A stretch of 64,000 bases of DNA from Siphonodentalium dalli (GCA_032622095.1 CP136064.1:132503129-132567128); one strand, 5' to 3'; shown: positions 24,290-36,977, numbered from the stretch's first letter. The notes: generated from the letters alone by a model not told the origin. Made by a program: numbers and translations.

Positions 24290-25710
24290 AATGGAACTCA
24301 CCGTCCAAGATGGCCGTCAAAACGGCAGCTGGAAGTGGAAAATTTGATTTCTTTTCTCTAATATCTTCAAGATCAGTTTATGCTGTTTGGTACTGGTTAA
24401 TAATTGTCACTTTATGTTGGATTGTTCATGTTGACTGACCATTGGAGCAATGAAATATGCCATTCATGGTGTCAGAAAACCTTCTGATCCCTCAAAAATT
24501 CAAAATTTTACAGAAAGCAGTATAAAATGTTACCAAAAATCACCATTGGGATTTCTAGTCATATTTCATCAAGAAATGGGCAGAACTGTGAAACATTCCA
24601 TTTATTATGCATATTCCAACCCATTAGTACCAAAATGTCACTTTGGCTCTAAATGGCGCCCAAATGGCAGCCGAAAGTGGAAAATTTGATTTGTTTTCTC
24701 TAATGTCTTTAAGATCAGTTTATGCTGTTTGAGAATTGTGACTTTATGTTGTATTTCTCATGTTAACTGACCATTTGATCAATGAAATATGCCATTCATG
24801 GGATCATAAATGCTTCTGATCCCTCAAAAATTCGATTTTACAGAAATTGGTATAAAATTTTACCATAAATTACCATTGGGATTTCTAGTCATATTTCATC
24901 AAGAAATGGGCAGAACTGAGAAATTTTAATGAAGCATTCCATTGTTTTTGCATATTCCAACTCATTAGTAAAAAAATTGTCACTTTGGCTCAAAATAGCT
25001 GAAAAAATGGCGGCCAAAATGGCAGCTGGAAGTGGAAAATTTGATTTGTTTTCTCTAATATCTTTAAGATCAGTTTATGCCGTTTGGTACTGGTTGAGAA
25101 TTCTCACTTTATGTTGTACTATTCATGTTAACTGATCATTGGAACAATGAAATATGCCATTCATGAAGTCAGAAACCCTTCTGATCTCTCAAAAATTCGA
25201 TTTTACAGAAAGCGGTATAACATTTTCCCAAAATCACCATTGTGATTTCTAGTCATATTTCACCAAGAAATGGGCAGAACTATGCAATTTTAGTGAAACA
25301 TTCCATTTCTTATGCATATTCCAACTCATTGGTTCCAAAACTGTTACTTTGGGTCAAAATGGCTGCAAAAATGGTGGCTAAAATGTGAAAAATTGCCCAT
25401 GCTGCGTGCCATGCAACCACATACAAGTTGTGATTGATGACAAAGTTTGACTATTATGTGTTATATAGATTGAATACTAACATTTCTTATGCACCCAACA
25501 AGTTAATTTTTCATATATATCCCAAACATTATTCTCTGCTGTTCCGAAAAGGTAGCAAATTGTGACCTACTGGGTATTAAACATGTTACTGAATAAAGTG
25601 AAAACTATAGGTTCTATTATGGTTGTCCCAGTACCTTATGAGGCATGACAAATTCATTTTAAAGGATGCAGTATGGAATTTTGCCTAAACAACTTCTTTT
25701 GAGATTCTGG
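24290..25710. repeat. family A tandem array, ~355-bp units
   Basis: Units begin near 24310, 24655, 25015 and 25370. Each has AAATGGC.GC, GGAAGTGGAAAATTTGATTT, TATGCTGTTTGGTACTGG, GATCCCTCAAAAATTC and ATTTCTAGTCATATTTCATC in the same order. The spacing is about 350-360 bp. The array continues with the ATTCTCTGCTGTTCCGAAAAG block also seen at 12770, then meets the minisatellite. Confidence 0.85.
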
Positions 25711-25859
25711 CCATGTTTCTGAAGGGAAATGGGAATGGACGCCAAGCAGAACTTCGAAACTGAGTTGAGCGGGACCAATTGTTGTTGCTACGCTCACAAA
25801 TTAGCGTCAAAAGTTATCAACATTGATTAACTTCATACATGATGTTTGTAAAAATGGTA

Positions 25860-27640
25860 GTCAGGGAGTGACTTTGTGGTCACAGATGATGCAAATAGGT
25901 ATAAATGAAATATAATCACTAATGGTGTGACTAGTTATACAAGGAGTGTCTATATGGTCATGTGTGTGGTATTTATGGTGAGATGAAGGTAAACAAGGAG
26001 TGCTAATGCATGAGGTGAATATGTATACGTGGAGTGGCTGTATAGTCACTGAAGTGGTGTATGGGTATAACAAGAGTAGCTACATTCCATCCGTGTTGTT
26101 GATGTATATATGAAGTGACTTTATGATCTTGTGTGGAATGTACAGGTGTACATTTGGTGGCTTTATTGTCATGGATGGGTGTATGTGTATACATGTGTTG
26201 GTTGTATGAAAAGGGGTGGCGTGTATGGATACATAAGGGGTGGTTGTATGCTTATGTGTATAATAATTATAGTTGTACATGGAACGGTTGTATGGTCATG
26301 GTTGTTGAAATGTATATCCATACATGCATAGATGGATGGTCATTGGCAAGCGTGTTTGTATATATGAAGTGGCATTGTGATCTTAGGTGTATATGGTATG
26401 TATGTGCTGTTGGTGTATTGTCATTAGGGGATATATATGTATATAGGGAGTCGCTGTATGATCATGGATCGGATGTATGAGTATATATACAGCGAATGGC
26501 TGAATTGTCATGTGTGAGGTGTATATGCAAGTTTGGAGTATACAAATGACCACGTGTTATTGGTGTACCCATTCAATGCTGAGGTGTATATGTATACATT
26601 GAATAACTATATGGCCATGTGTGGGGTGTTTATGTATATCTTGAGTGGCTATATGCCATGTATGTGGCAAATAGGTATGAGGGAGATACCATATGGCCGA
26701 TGGTGACGTGGTGAAAATGGTACGGGTATGTCGAAGGATTGTATGGCAATTAGTGAGGTGTATACGCACAACTGGAGTGACTATATGGTCTTGAGTGGGG
26801 TGTGTATGCATATCTTGTGTGGCTATATGGTCATTTGTATAGGGAGTGACCATATGGCCAATGGTGAGGTGACATGCTGGGTATGATATGTCTTGAAAGC
26901 TGCATGGCCACTGGTGAGGTGTATATGTATACCTGGAGTGACTGTATAGGCATGGGTGGGGTGCATATGTATATCTTTAGTGGCTATATGACCATTGGTG
27001 CGGCCAATATGTGTATATGGAATAACCATATGGCCAATACAATGGTGATGTGAATTGGTAAACAATGATTGACTATATGACCACGAATGTGGTTATGAGT
27101 ATACAGCGAGTGGCTGAATTGTCACGAGTGTGGTGTATATGCAAGCCTGGGTGTATGAATGGTCGTGTGAGCGGGGGTATTGGTATATATAGAACGTCTG
27201 TATGGCCATTGGTGATGCGTATATGTGTACTTGGAGTGACTCTATTGTTATGGGTGTGGTGTATATGTATAGCTTGGGTGACTACTTGGCCATGGGTATG
27301 GCAAATATAAAAAACAAGGAGTAATTGTATGGTCAATGGTGAGGCGAATATGTATACATGAAGTGAATATATGATCATGAATGGGGTGTAGAGCTATATT
27401 TAGGGTGATTATACGGTCATGGGTGAGGTGTAGAAGTATACCTGCATGGTGACTTGTGACTATATATTCAAGTGTGTGGTGTACGGTTATACCTAAATAT
27501 GGCTGTACGGTCATGAATGAAGTGTGTGTGTAAAAAACGAGTGGCTACATGCATGGTCATTTATGTGGTGTTTATGTATATATGGAGCGAGTGTATGGTC
27601 ATTATGGGTGGGTTGTACATGTGTAAATTTGGGTCGGTAT
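25860..27640. repeat. 42-bp minisatellite (VNTR), block 3
   Basis: About 40 degenerate units of ~42 bp, such as GTGAGGTGTATATGTATACC followed by TGGAGTGACTGTATAGGCATGG. Frames on the minus strand repeat HIH.T..HTVTPCI-like 14-residue words. Both strands stay open for up to 115 codons. I regard these as by-products of the unit length, not genes. The array is flanked by family-A repeats in opposite orientations. Confidence 0.85.
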
Positions 27641-27769
27641 AGCTTTACACAATAACTCAGGGACATGTTAATCAATATAGAGGTAATGTCAGAGAGTTCA
27701 ACATTCTGATGGTGGTTTATATGCACAATGGGGGATCCCAAAAAAAGTTTTTGGCAAAATTCCGTACCA

Positions 27770-28510
27770 CATCGTTTGTAATTAATTTGTCATGCCTCAT
27801 AAGTAACATGGTTAATGTGAGTCACAATTTGCTACATTTTCGGAACATCAGAGAATAATATTCAGGATATATATGAAAACTATTTTTTTTTTACCAATTT
27901 GGTTGCCATTTTGCAAACCATCTTGAGTAATTTTGTCCAAAAACAGATAAGTGTGACCTATTTAAGACAGATCAAGACAATAAACACCTTCGATACCATC
28001 TTACTTGAAAAAATTGTCTTAACCTGAAAGGTTAATTTTTGCCGATTTTGATGTCAAGTTTGTGACAGAAAAATCCAATAATTCTGGTAATTTCAGTGTT
28101 TAAAATAGTAACAATCAGAAATGGTAGTATTCAATATTTATAAGACAGAATAGTCATTTTTCATCAACCACAACTGGTATGCGGTTGCATGACTCGCTGG
28201 GGCAATATTTACATTTTTCCATATTCTGGCTGCCATTTTGAGCCAAATTGACAATTTGGGTACAATTGAGTTGGAATATTCATAAGAAATGGAATTTGTC
28301 ACTTAGATTGCTCAGTTCTTCCCATTTCTTGACGAAATATGACTAGAATCCCAATGGTGATTTTTTTGTAAATTTTTATACCAGTTTCTGTAAAATCAAA
28401 TTTTTAAGGGATCGGAGTTGGCAGGGAGCCCACGAATGGCATATTTCATGGCTCCAATGTTCAGTTAACATGACCAATACAAAATAAATTTGCAATTCTC
28501 AAACAGTTCC
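27770..28510. repeat. family A repeat, inverted copy
   Basis: Reading minus, the segment carries AGCAAATTGTGACTCAC, CGGAACATCAGAGAATAAT-type and GATTCTAGTCATATTTCGTC blocks in the order found on plus at 24290-25710. The minisatellite at 25860-27640 is therefore bracketed by inverted family-A arms. Confidence 0.75.
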
Positions 28511-29300
28511 AAAAAGCAGGAACTGATTTGAAAGATATTAGTGAAAAAACGTATAGCGACGATGCAACTGACGATGCTGTTGACGTTGCTTGAAACTCAG
28601 GCATCAGAAAACAATTGTTAGACACCAGGGGGTCATGACTGGGTGGATATATGACGTCATCTAGATGACCGCCATCCAAAATTTCAGTTTGATAAATAGC
28701 TGGTAGTGAACTGCCGATAGAAATTGATTATCTCTCCACTGTAGTGATAGTATTAAATATATCATACTTCCCCTTGACTTGACAGAAAAAGTGGCCACCA
28801 TATTAAACCGAGACGGCCACCAAAATGGTGACTGAAATTTAAAATAATTATGATTTTTCAAACTTTCTTCTTAAATCAATAACAGATGTTTGAAATTGGT
28901 GACTTAATTTTGAATAAATTATATTGTCCCCAGATCTGGTTGTAACTAGCAATCTGATCAGATACAATGCCACATTCACAAATTACCATGTTCCCCAACA
29001 CCCTTGATAGCGGGGTTTTAGAGAATGAAACAAAATTGGTCATAACACTAAAATTACATATTATATATATAGAAGTCATGGTTTCTATTTCTTCAAATTG
29101 AGAATTTCCATGTCCCTAAAATGTGGCCAGAAATACAATAATAGAGATTAAATAAAATATGAAAGTGTCAACGACACTGTAGCTCAACTTGGAAAGGGAA
29201 TAATTTCATGTTTTACAGTCAATTGAGCGATTAGGAATGCGGAAAGTTGAAATGTCTAAGTAATCCCAGGATGTATGATTCTATGTAGAATAAAAGGCCG
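28511..29300. other. decayed repeat sequence, no gene
   Basis: Scattered ATGGC/GCCAT motifs (28665-28820) suggest further family-A-like remnants. The piece GACACTGTAGCTCAACTT at 29170 recurs at 62705. No exon was recognised. Confidence 0.4.
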
Positions 29301-29329
29301 TCCGGCCAGTGTCCCCCGAAAAAGTGGCT

Positions 29330-31170
29330 TCATTGGGGGCATCAGCTTTTCTGAAAAAAATAACAAGGACCCTAAATCCGATACTAAATTTCAGAACAAA
29401 ATGGGTGGATCGTACCCATATTCGAACTTGATCTGTATTTCGAGCTGATAAACTCATATACCAAAATAGATTCAGATATGATCACACAAACTAAAGTTAT
29501 CATCCGGAAACCAGAAATTGACAGGATTCTAAGTCGAATAAAAGGTCGGTAGACCTCATGTCCGCCTCTAAGCGTCAGCTTGATACGACCATTGTTTGCG
29601 CATAAAAACCTGTCTTTAGTGCTAGTAAACCTACATACCAAATTTAATTTCATTCAGTACACATTTACTAAAGTTCAGAGTATCATCCGGAAACCTCAAA
29701 TTGGCAAAAATTCTAAGTAAAAAAGGGACATAACTCTGGTGAAAATTGGCGGGCGGAACCCGAATTTGAACTTGACCTGTGTTTTGCTGGGAGAAAGACA
29801 CATACCAAATTTGGTTTAAATCTGATTAACTCTACTAAAGTTATCATCCGGACACCAACTTTTGGGATTTTATGTCGGGTCGGCGGACAAAAAAGGGCCA
29901 TAACTCTCGCAAAAATTATCGGACTTGAGCTGTATTTTGATATAAGTAATCCACTAAAAAACGGGTTTTGCATATAAACAATGCAAAATCGAAGTTATCA
30001 TCCGGAAACCAAAAAACAGAAGAAAAACTGAATTTTCTATGTCGAAAAAGGGGCATAACTCTGCCAAAAATGTTCGGGCAGAAACCAAGTTCGAACTTGA
30101 CCTGTGTTTTGCTGGGAGAAAGTAATATACCAAATTTGGTTTGAATCCGATTAACTCTACTAAAGTTATCTGGAAACCAACTTTCAGGGGTTTTCTAAGT
30201 AAAACAAGAGCATCGCTAGGGCGTGGCAAAATACGCCCTTTAGCCATTTCGAATTGTACTATCGCAAAATAAGATAATACTTTGAGCTTACATTTGAAGA
30301 AAATCTGATATACCCCTAATTTCAATGCCAAATTGTGGTCAAATTCTAAGTCGAAAAATGGCCATAACTCATGTAAAAATAATTAGACAGAACCTATATT
30401 CAAACTTGGCCTGTAGTTTTAACTGGGAAATACACATACCAGCTTTGGTTCAGCTCAAATAATCAAAACTGGAGTTATCGGTCGGAAACAAAAATGTTAT
30501 GAAATTGGTCAAATTCTAAGTTGAAAAAGGGCTGTAACTCATGTAAAAATAACTGGACGGAACCCATATTTGAACTTGGCCTGTATCTTTAGCTGGGAAA
30601 TACACATACCAACTTTGGTTCAGATCAAATAATCAAAACTGGAGTTATCGGTCGGAAACAAAAAATGTTAACAGACGGTCAAATTCTAAGTCGAAAAAGG
30701 GCTGTAACTCATGTTAAAATAATTGGACGGAACCCATATTCGAACTTGGCCTGTATCTTTAGCTGGGAAATACACATACCAACTTTGGTTCAGATCAAAT
30801 AATCCAAACTGGAGTTATCGATCGGAAACCAAAAATGTTAACGGACGGACGGACAGATGGACGGACAGACGGACGGACGGACGGACGGACGGACAGACAG
30901 ACGGACGGACAGACTGATAACATAATACAACCTTTTTTCAAAAAGGGCGTATAAAAAGGGGCATAACTCTCGTGAAAATTGGCGGACGGAACCAGAATTC
31001 GAACTTGACCTGTCTTTTCTGCTAGTAAACCCACATACCAAATTTAATTTAATTTGGTCACACTAACTAAAGTTATCATCCGGAAACCTCGGACGCACGC
31101 ATGACTAGACGGACGGACGTGTTGATTATAATAGTCCTCCGAACCCGTTGGGTCGGCAGACAAAAAGGGG
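29330..31170. repeat. pearl-like core array, interrupted by a nested copy
   Basis: Roughly 150-180-bp degenerate units contain GGGCATAACTCT, CGGACGGAACC, GAACTTGACCTGT, ATACCAAATTTGGTTT and AAAGTTATCATCCGGAAACC. The array is cut at 30203 and resumes at 30954 (AAAGGGGCATAACTCTCG). A complete second element (30204-30953) has inserted into it. The right end has GACGGACGGACG before a TATAATAG end near 31128. Confidence 0.75.
30204..30953. mobile_element. pearl/Helentron-like element, nested copy
   Basis: It starts ACAAGAGCATCGCTAGGGCG and forms an early hairpin AGGGCGT..ACGCCCT. It then has three ~170-bp core units, a (ACGG)n-type microsatellite at 30840-30913, and ends with TTTTTTCAAAAA and GGGCGTATAA. 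An element with the same ends occurs at 36978-38033. The host array reads continuously if this unit is removed, which fixes the borders. No target duplication is obvious. It has no coding capacity; the 38-residue repeated frames are read-through. Confidence 0.75.
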
Positions 31171-31500
31171 GATAAGTCCACCAAAAAAAGTCGGACAGAC
31201 GTCATAATCGCAGGTGCACAAGGTTCTCATGGTGGTTGATGTCTGTGTCAAACTTCATGGAAAATGATAAAAAAAATGACTGAGAAAAACTCAGGACAAA
31301 TTTGTGTCCATGGACGGACGGACAAGCGGATTCCAGTATACCAAAGTTGTGGGGGGGGGGGGGGGTATAAAAAGGGCTATAACTCTGCCAAAATGAGTCA
31401 GACCGAACTCAAAATCACAGGTGCGCAGATTCCCATGCTGGTTGATATTGGTGCAAAGTTTTAAAAAAAAATTGACCAGAAATTACAGAATACAGGATCA
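31171..31500. repeat. second pearl-like family, partial
   Basis: GGGGGATAA.TCCACCAAAAAAAG, GACAGACGTCATAATCGCAGG and TGCACA.GGTTC.CATGGT recur at 35110-35370. A run of about 16 G (31352-31367) followed by TATAA marks an internal element end. Confidence 0.65.
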
Positions 31501-32809
31501 GACAAAAGATCCGGATGGATGCACGAGAGTCATTACAATAGTCCTCTGACAACTACCATGCAAAAAGACATGAACAGAGGCAACAGTCTCAAAAACAGAT
31601 ATACATATATGAGTCCACCAAGTTACTGAGGCAAGTCCAAATAAAGTTAAAACATTACTGTGAAAAAAAAATTTCACATGAACAACGTCAACTTGCGAAG
31701 TGGCAACATTCGGTTGAACTCACCTAGTAATAGAGTTTTGGGTTTTCATGCATTCAAAACAAAACCTAAATACTGCGGATTTCGGTTCATTGAACTTGAT
31801 TTCAACACATTCTTGCGACAATTATGTTTATCTTCAACTGTTTACCGGTAAGTTGATATAACAATACAGTTTATTTGTTCTCAGTAAAACGAGTTGTACA
31901 TGATTTGTGTTAATGTCTTGTGAAGGGTATTTGAACAGTCCAGCAATTGGTGCATGTTGATATGATACGATATGTAATATGCATGCTTCAAGTTCAAATT
32001 GTTTGGTGAAATATAATAAATATAGCATGTCTTGGTGTTGACTGGGTGACGAGGGAACAGTACCAGTAGGGTGGTAAAGTTCACTAAGCTACCCACCAAA
32101 CTGGGCACTATAACAACGTAGTCAACCCCAATACATGCTCTATTTATTAGATATGTGGGAGGTAGCAATATAGATCTGGTTAAGTAAAAGAGTATAAGTG
32201 TATATATCAAACTGATAATATATCAAAATTAAAACATTTAATATAGGAATCTATATACCAGTACATGTACCAAACTTTAACAACAGCATAGATAGAATGT
32301 TAAACTACTATATCTGCCCCCATTTGAACCAAATGTAAATCCCAATTTATGAATTCCATTGATGAAGTGAATTCATTTTCCTCAAAATTTTGCATAGCAC
32401 CACTGATAATTATTCTTGAAATTATTAGCATAGTAGATAGACACATAATAATAGCACAGATGAACAATAGCCTACACCTGCCACATGTGCAACTGCATAG
32501 AACAAACAACACATGGGAATTAATCTCATTTAAATTGAAATGAATAACATGAATAAACATTCTCCAGAGCCTTTTGTGTTATCTGATCATATCCGAAACT
32601 GTTTGATAAACTAATGTCATGTGTAAATATCAATCCTCATGGGCCATGGGAGTGCAGAGCTGACTTAAAGAATTGTTATTGAATTGGGAATGTGAAAGAA
32701 CAACATATACACAGGGGTGCTTGACCTATCAATTGGTAAGGGTATTAAAAGGAACTTCCTAAATATTTCTGTCCATATGTCTGTGATTTTTCTCCCAGAT
32801 AGTGATGAG
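31501..32809. other. intergenic, nothing firm
   Basis: No exon was supported. A frame ending at 31853 is followed by a donor-like GTAAGT, but no domain is recognised and the upstream side lacks a good acceptor. Confidence 0.35.
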
Positions 32810-33919
32810 CCGATTATCAAAAAAGAGCCTTGTGCTGATTGCTGATTATTTGAGATCACAATCGGCTGATTCCGATTATCGTAGTAATTATACCAGCATA
32901 TGTTATATAATACTTAGATTTGGAAGCATCAACAGCAGTAATACACCACTATAAATAAGTATATGTTTGGATAAGTATAAAGGTAGGTATGGGTGGACTT
33001 GTGAACCAATCCAGGCACATGTCCTGAAGTGAGGGGCCTGTCGGCACTTGGCAACCATTGTTATATTTCCCTTGACTCTTCCATCTAGAGTTACCTTTCT
33101 TAGATGCCTTATAACACATAGAGTAAACACACATTGTCTTGGTAATCGTCGATGTATTATATTGACGTAAAAGATTAATTACAGATAGTAAATAAATATT
33201 ATTTTTAATATCCGACCATTAATGCTAGTACAGTTTTTATTCTTGCATCCAACAACTAATACACATGATATATTATGCTCAAATTATTTAAATAGAACAA
33301 ACAGTGCAGTCAACTGTGTAATTAAGTGTCACGTGACATGTACTTTCGGTTTCTACCTGTGTTGCGCAGTCGCTGTGTATATAGATAGCTTTGTTGTACT
33401 GCCGCTGCGTATGTTACTATTTGATAGTCTGACATACATAAACCAAAATGTCTACATGTAGACAAACTATAAAGTTACCTATCGGCATACATGAGATATC
33501 CTTTGTGTACATCACCATGCTAATGAATTCAATTGACTGAAATTACTCTTCTGTTATGCCAATAATTTATCAATTATCACGATATGCACAATCATGTTAA
33601 CATGGCATCATCCTCGCTCAAAGTATCACGTGCTTCCCCACTGTAATATATTATTCAAACATAGACCCGGGGTAATGGTATTCTGAAGATGACATGGCTG
33701 TATATCAAGTTTGTGTTTGGTAACACTTTCCCCATGTTTATTGGTCATCTATTCAACAAAACATCGTCATATTTAATACAGTTTATTGAAGAAAAACAAG
33801 TAACTGATTATTGTTTAGATAATCAGTAATGCCGATGTTGAAACCCAAGTGCTGATTGTCATGCAATGGGCCTAATCGGCCGATTCTGATTGTCTTTTCT
33901 GATCATCAACTCATCACTA
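32810..33919. mobile_element. hAT-like non-autonomous element with imperfect 8-bp duplication
   Basis: The termini are TAGTGATGAGCCGATTATCA and the reverse complement of TAGTGATGAGTTGATGATCA, with GCTGATT/AATCAG-rich subterminal repeats on both sides (32830-32885 and 33800-33900). The flanking octamers CTCCCAGA (32802-32809) and CTCACAAA (33920-33927) agree at 6 of 8 positions, consistent with an aged hAT target duplication. No transposase remains in the 1.1 kb. Confidence 0.65.
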
Positions 33920-33929
33920 CTCACAAACC

Positions 33930-34811
33930 CCTGGACCGATTTCAAATAACTTTGGTGGGGTGACTCGAGGTACCCCAGTGGATGTTATAACATCATTAGT
34001 TTTTCAAAATATATTTAAAAAAAAATTATATTTAAAAAAAACAAAACATTTTTTGTTTGTTTGTTAAATTGAGCAAGGAGTTATGATAATCTCTGGTATT
34101 ATAGTTCTGGCATACCTATCACATTTGGTTTCCAAAATTTTGTCAGTGTATAAATAAAGCAATATAAACTGTGTCTATTGAATAAATTGTTAAATGATTG
34201 CACACTATAAATGCATTTGTACCCCAATGTGTTTTGTACAGCACAATCACATCAGGAAATGAGGATTAATTTTTAAACGAATGAGTTAGAGTAACAGAAA
34301 TATAATTACAATACACATCTGTATTTTCAAGTGTACTGAACATCCAGATAATCCTTAACATTCTTCGTCACACTCTCATACGTTATCACTATACTCAAAA
34401 TGTTGTATTTGCTGTTTTCCATGCAAAAACATGATCTCAAATCTACTGGTTTCATTACACAACATATATGTTACATGTATACTGTCAGACATTATATTAG
34501 CGGCTCTTCAAAAATTATTAACAGCTCTCATCACATTAAAGACCAAGTCTCAGGTAACTAGAAAAAAGGTCAGGTTGTTGAACATTTCTGATGGCCTACT
34601 AATGAAACACAATACTGGTATATTCTGGTAAACGCACAGATGTGTGAATGATGACATTTGCTGTAACATACTAAGAAGAGTATAAGTATATGCTTGAGAT
34701 ATCAACACAAAATAGATTGACTGTTCCAACATGAAACTTTCATTATGTCTTCCTTCATTTTGTTTCTCTGTAATTCATTTGACATGAAAGTCTTCACTCT
34801 TTGTTATTTCT
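33930..34811 (-). other. probable 3' UTR/downstream region of the LIM gene
   Basis: Read on minus, this follows the LIM-gene stop codon. No AATAAA lies within the first ~900 nt on the minus strand; the nearest is around 33780. No other gene or repeat boundary was seen. Confidence 0.35.
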
Positions 34812-34943
34812 TCATAGTTCCGTCGACATTTTAGTCGTCATTGCCTGGATTCTCTGGGCATTACAGCTCTTGCACAGAATGTGATCATCTAATGGATAGC
34901 ATCCACGCCCCTCCGCCTCAGATGATAGTTGAGTGTTACAGTC
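34812..34943 (-). CDS. zyxin/LPP/TRIP6-family LIM protein, last coding exon
   Basis: On the minus strand the exon follows an acceptor (ATACTCTGCAG) at phase 0 and stops at TGA (34814-34812). It encodes DCNTQLSSEAEGRGCYPLDD then HILCKSCNAQRIQAM and ends MSTEL. This is the second zinc module of the third LIM domain: the leading C completes H-x2-C-x2-C-x2-C begun in the previous exon, and C-K-S-C supplies the last ligands. The words GCYPLD.HILCK.CN and the short C-terminus after RIQ are typical of zyxin, LPP and TRIP6, focal-adhesion and actin-linked adaptors that also shuttle to the nucleus. The frame is intact over 43 codons, so this end of the gene looks functional. Which of the vertebrate co-orthologues is closest cannot be told here. 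Confidence 0.93.
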   Translation of the reverse strand, partial: DCNTQLSSEAEGRGCYPLDDHILCKSCNAQRIQAMTTKMSTEL

Positions 34944-35059
34944 CTGCAGAGTATATAAAACACCTCATCAGTAAAACAGCAATGAGAGTTGATTAATAAC
35001 TAGAGGTGTGACTGTCCCAATGGGACTAAGGATATCCCATTGCAGGTGCATAACCCTAA

Positions 35060-35370
35060 CCCTAATCCTGAACATATTGACCGAAAAATGTAGGAATAAA
35101 AGCGGACAATATTATGCATGTTGCGAAAACGTTCTAAGACGAAAAAGGGGAATAACTCCCCCCAAAAAGTCAGACAGGTGTCATACTCGCAGGTGCACAG
35201 GTTCCCATGGTACTAAATATCTGAGCCATGTTTAAAAAAAATTGACCTAAAAATGTAGGAATAAAAGCTCGGACAAAATTATACATGTTGAGAAAAGTAA
35301 AAAAGGGGGATAACTCCATAAAAAAAAGTGTCCGACAGACGTCCCAATTTTGGAACTGGTGTAAGTTTAT
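35060..35370. repeat. pearl-like tandem pair, ~175-bp units
   Basis: Two units share AAAAAATTGACC.AAAAATGTAGG, AATAAAAGC.CGGACA and GGGG.ATAACTCC, matching the partial array at 31171-31500. Confidence 0.65.
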
Positions 35371-35384
35371 CTGGGTATTTTAAT

Positions 35385-36010
35385 TTAATTTTATTGCTTA
35401 TTTTGCTTTATCTAGTTATGAAATGGTGAGAAATTAACTTTATCTGAGAGAAAGTAGATTGGATCAGGGTTTGGGGTGGGGGAGGGAGATACCCAGGCCT
35501 GAGTATCTTGCCCTCCACCACCCAGCAGCTACATATGACAAAAAAAATCAGCTTATGATTTTATCGCTTAATTTCCTTTATATAGTCATGAAATGGTGAG
35601 AAATTAACTTTAAATGAGAAAAAGTTGGTTGAGTCAGGTATGGGGGAGGAGGAAGATACCCAGGCCTGTGTATCTTCCCCCTACCCTTCAGCTGCATATG
35701 ACAACAAATATAAACTTATTATTTTATTGCTTATTTTGCTTTACATAGTCATATGGCGAGAAATTAACTTTATCTAAGAAAAAGTTGATTGAGTCGGGGT
35801 TTGGGGTGGGGGAGGGGGGAGATACCCAGGCCTGAGTATCTTCCCATCCCCCACCCAGCAGACGCATATGACAAAAAATCAGCTAATGATTATATCGCTT
35901 AATAGTTTGCTTTATGTAATCATGAAATGGCAAGAAATTAACTTTATACAAGAAAAAGTTTATTGAGTCAGGGTTTGGGGTGGGGGGAAGATAACCAGGC
36001 CGGAGTATCT
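35385..36010. repeat. G/C-tract tandem array, ~185-bp units (copy 1)
   Basis: Four units each contain GCTTTATNTAGTCATGAAATGG, GAGAAATTAACTTTA, TTTGGGGTGGGGG, GATACCCAGGCCTGAGTATC and a C-tract CCACCCAGCAGC. The G and C tracts flank the near-palindromic GATACCCAGG/CCTGAGTATC, so each unit can fold on itself. The same unit occurs at 55650-56717. Confidence 0.85.
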
Positions 36011-36374
36011 TCCCACTAGGGGCCTGCAAATCTTACATTTTGGTTTGAATCAAATCTCGAATTGAGTATTCAAAAAAAATTTGAATCGAATCCCCGAAAT
36101 CCAAATGTTGAAATCATCAATATTTACATAAAAATCCCCCCCCCCCCCCAAAAGAAACAAGGAACTTGTAAACACCAGACTTGTGTCATTATTGTTCATG
36201 TATAAATCTCAATTCTGAGTAACTTGACATTTGTCTGACTGATCTGATTCCTGAATTATCAAAATAATCAATCAATAATGATAATCAAAAGTGGGGTTTG
36301 TCGCAGCAAGACGTGAAGACACACATGATTTTATGAGATTTGAGGCAAATGCATGCCATAGACTTGCATTCCAA

Positions 36375-36492
36375 ACACTTAAGTTGTAGTTGTATGCGAT
36401 TAGTTATTAAACACTTAAGTTGTAGTTGTATGAGATTAGTTATTAAACACTTAAGTTGTAGTTGTATGCGATTAGTTATTAAATACTTAAGT
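36375..36492. repeat. 36-bp tandem repeat
   Basis: About 3.3 copies of ACACTTAAGTTGTAGTTGTA plus TGCGATTAGTTATTAA start at 36375, 36411, 36447 and 36483. The 12-residue repeat in the frame on either strand follows from the unit length. Confidence 0.85.
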
Positions 36493-36585
36493 ATAGTTGC
36501 TGCATGGGTTTCCACAAGAGTTTTGTATATCATGGATTCATGGTGTAACATTGAATTTAAGCTTGTACGAGGGCATTTCAATGAT

Positions 36586-36681
36586 ATTTATTATATATGT
36601 CTCCCCTAACTCTTCAACTATAATAGATAATACATTTATTATATATGTCTCCCCTAACTCTTCAACTATAATAGATAATAC
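36586..36681. repeat. 48-bp tandem duplication
   Basis: Two identical copies (36586 and 36634) of a unit starting ATTTATTATATATGTCTCCC and ending TAATAGATAATAC. Exact identity implies a recent duplication. Confidence 0.85.
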
Positions 36682-36977
36682 AAATGATCATTCAAAAATT
36701 AACATCAATCACTGACCGACAAACTAGGCTGCCTCAGCCCCGCTGGTTCATAAATGAAAATAAAATAAACATTTTTATTTTAAAGGAATAAGTAATGTTC
36801 ACGGTGGGTATTGCTGTAAAAATATGCAAATTTGTTGAAACCAAGATATTATTGTCTAGTATGCAGAAAGAATGTTAAAATATAATATGTTTTAGACCCC
36901 CCCCCGTAGGTGTTTATTACCTGTGATTATTGCACATATTGATAAGCTTGCCCTTGTTGTAGTCAATTGCAATTTCA

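Noticed and set aside
30723-31041. Frames rich in SVCPSVRPSVRPS or TDRRTDGRTDG as repetitive proteins
   Set aside because: They are translations of the ACGG-type microsatellite at the end of a pearl-like element.
31660-31853. Possible exon ending at a GTAAGT donor
   Set aside because: The product shows no known domain and there is no good acceptor or reading-frame support upstream.
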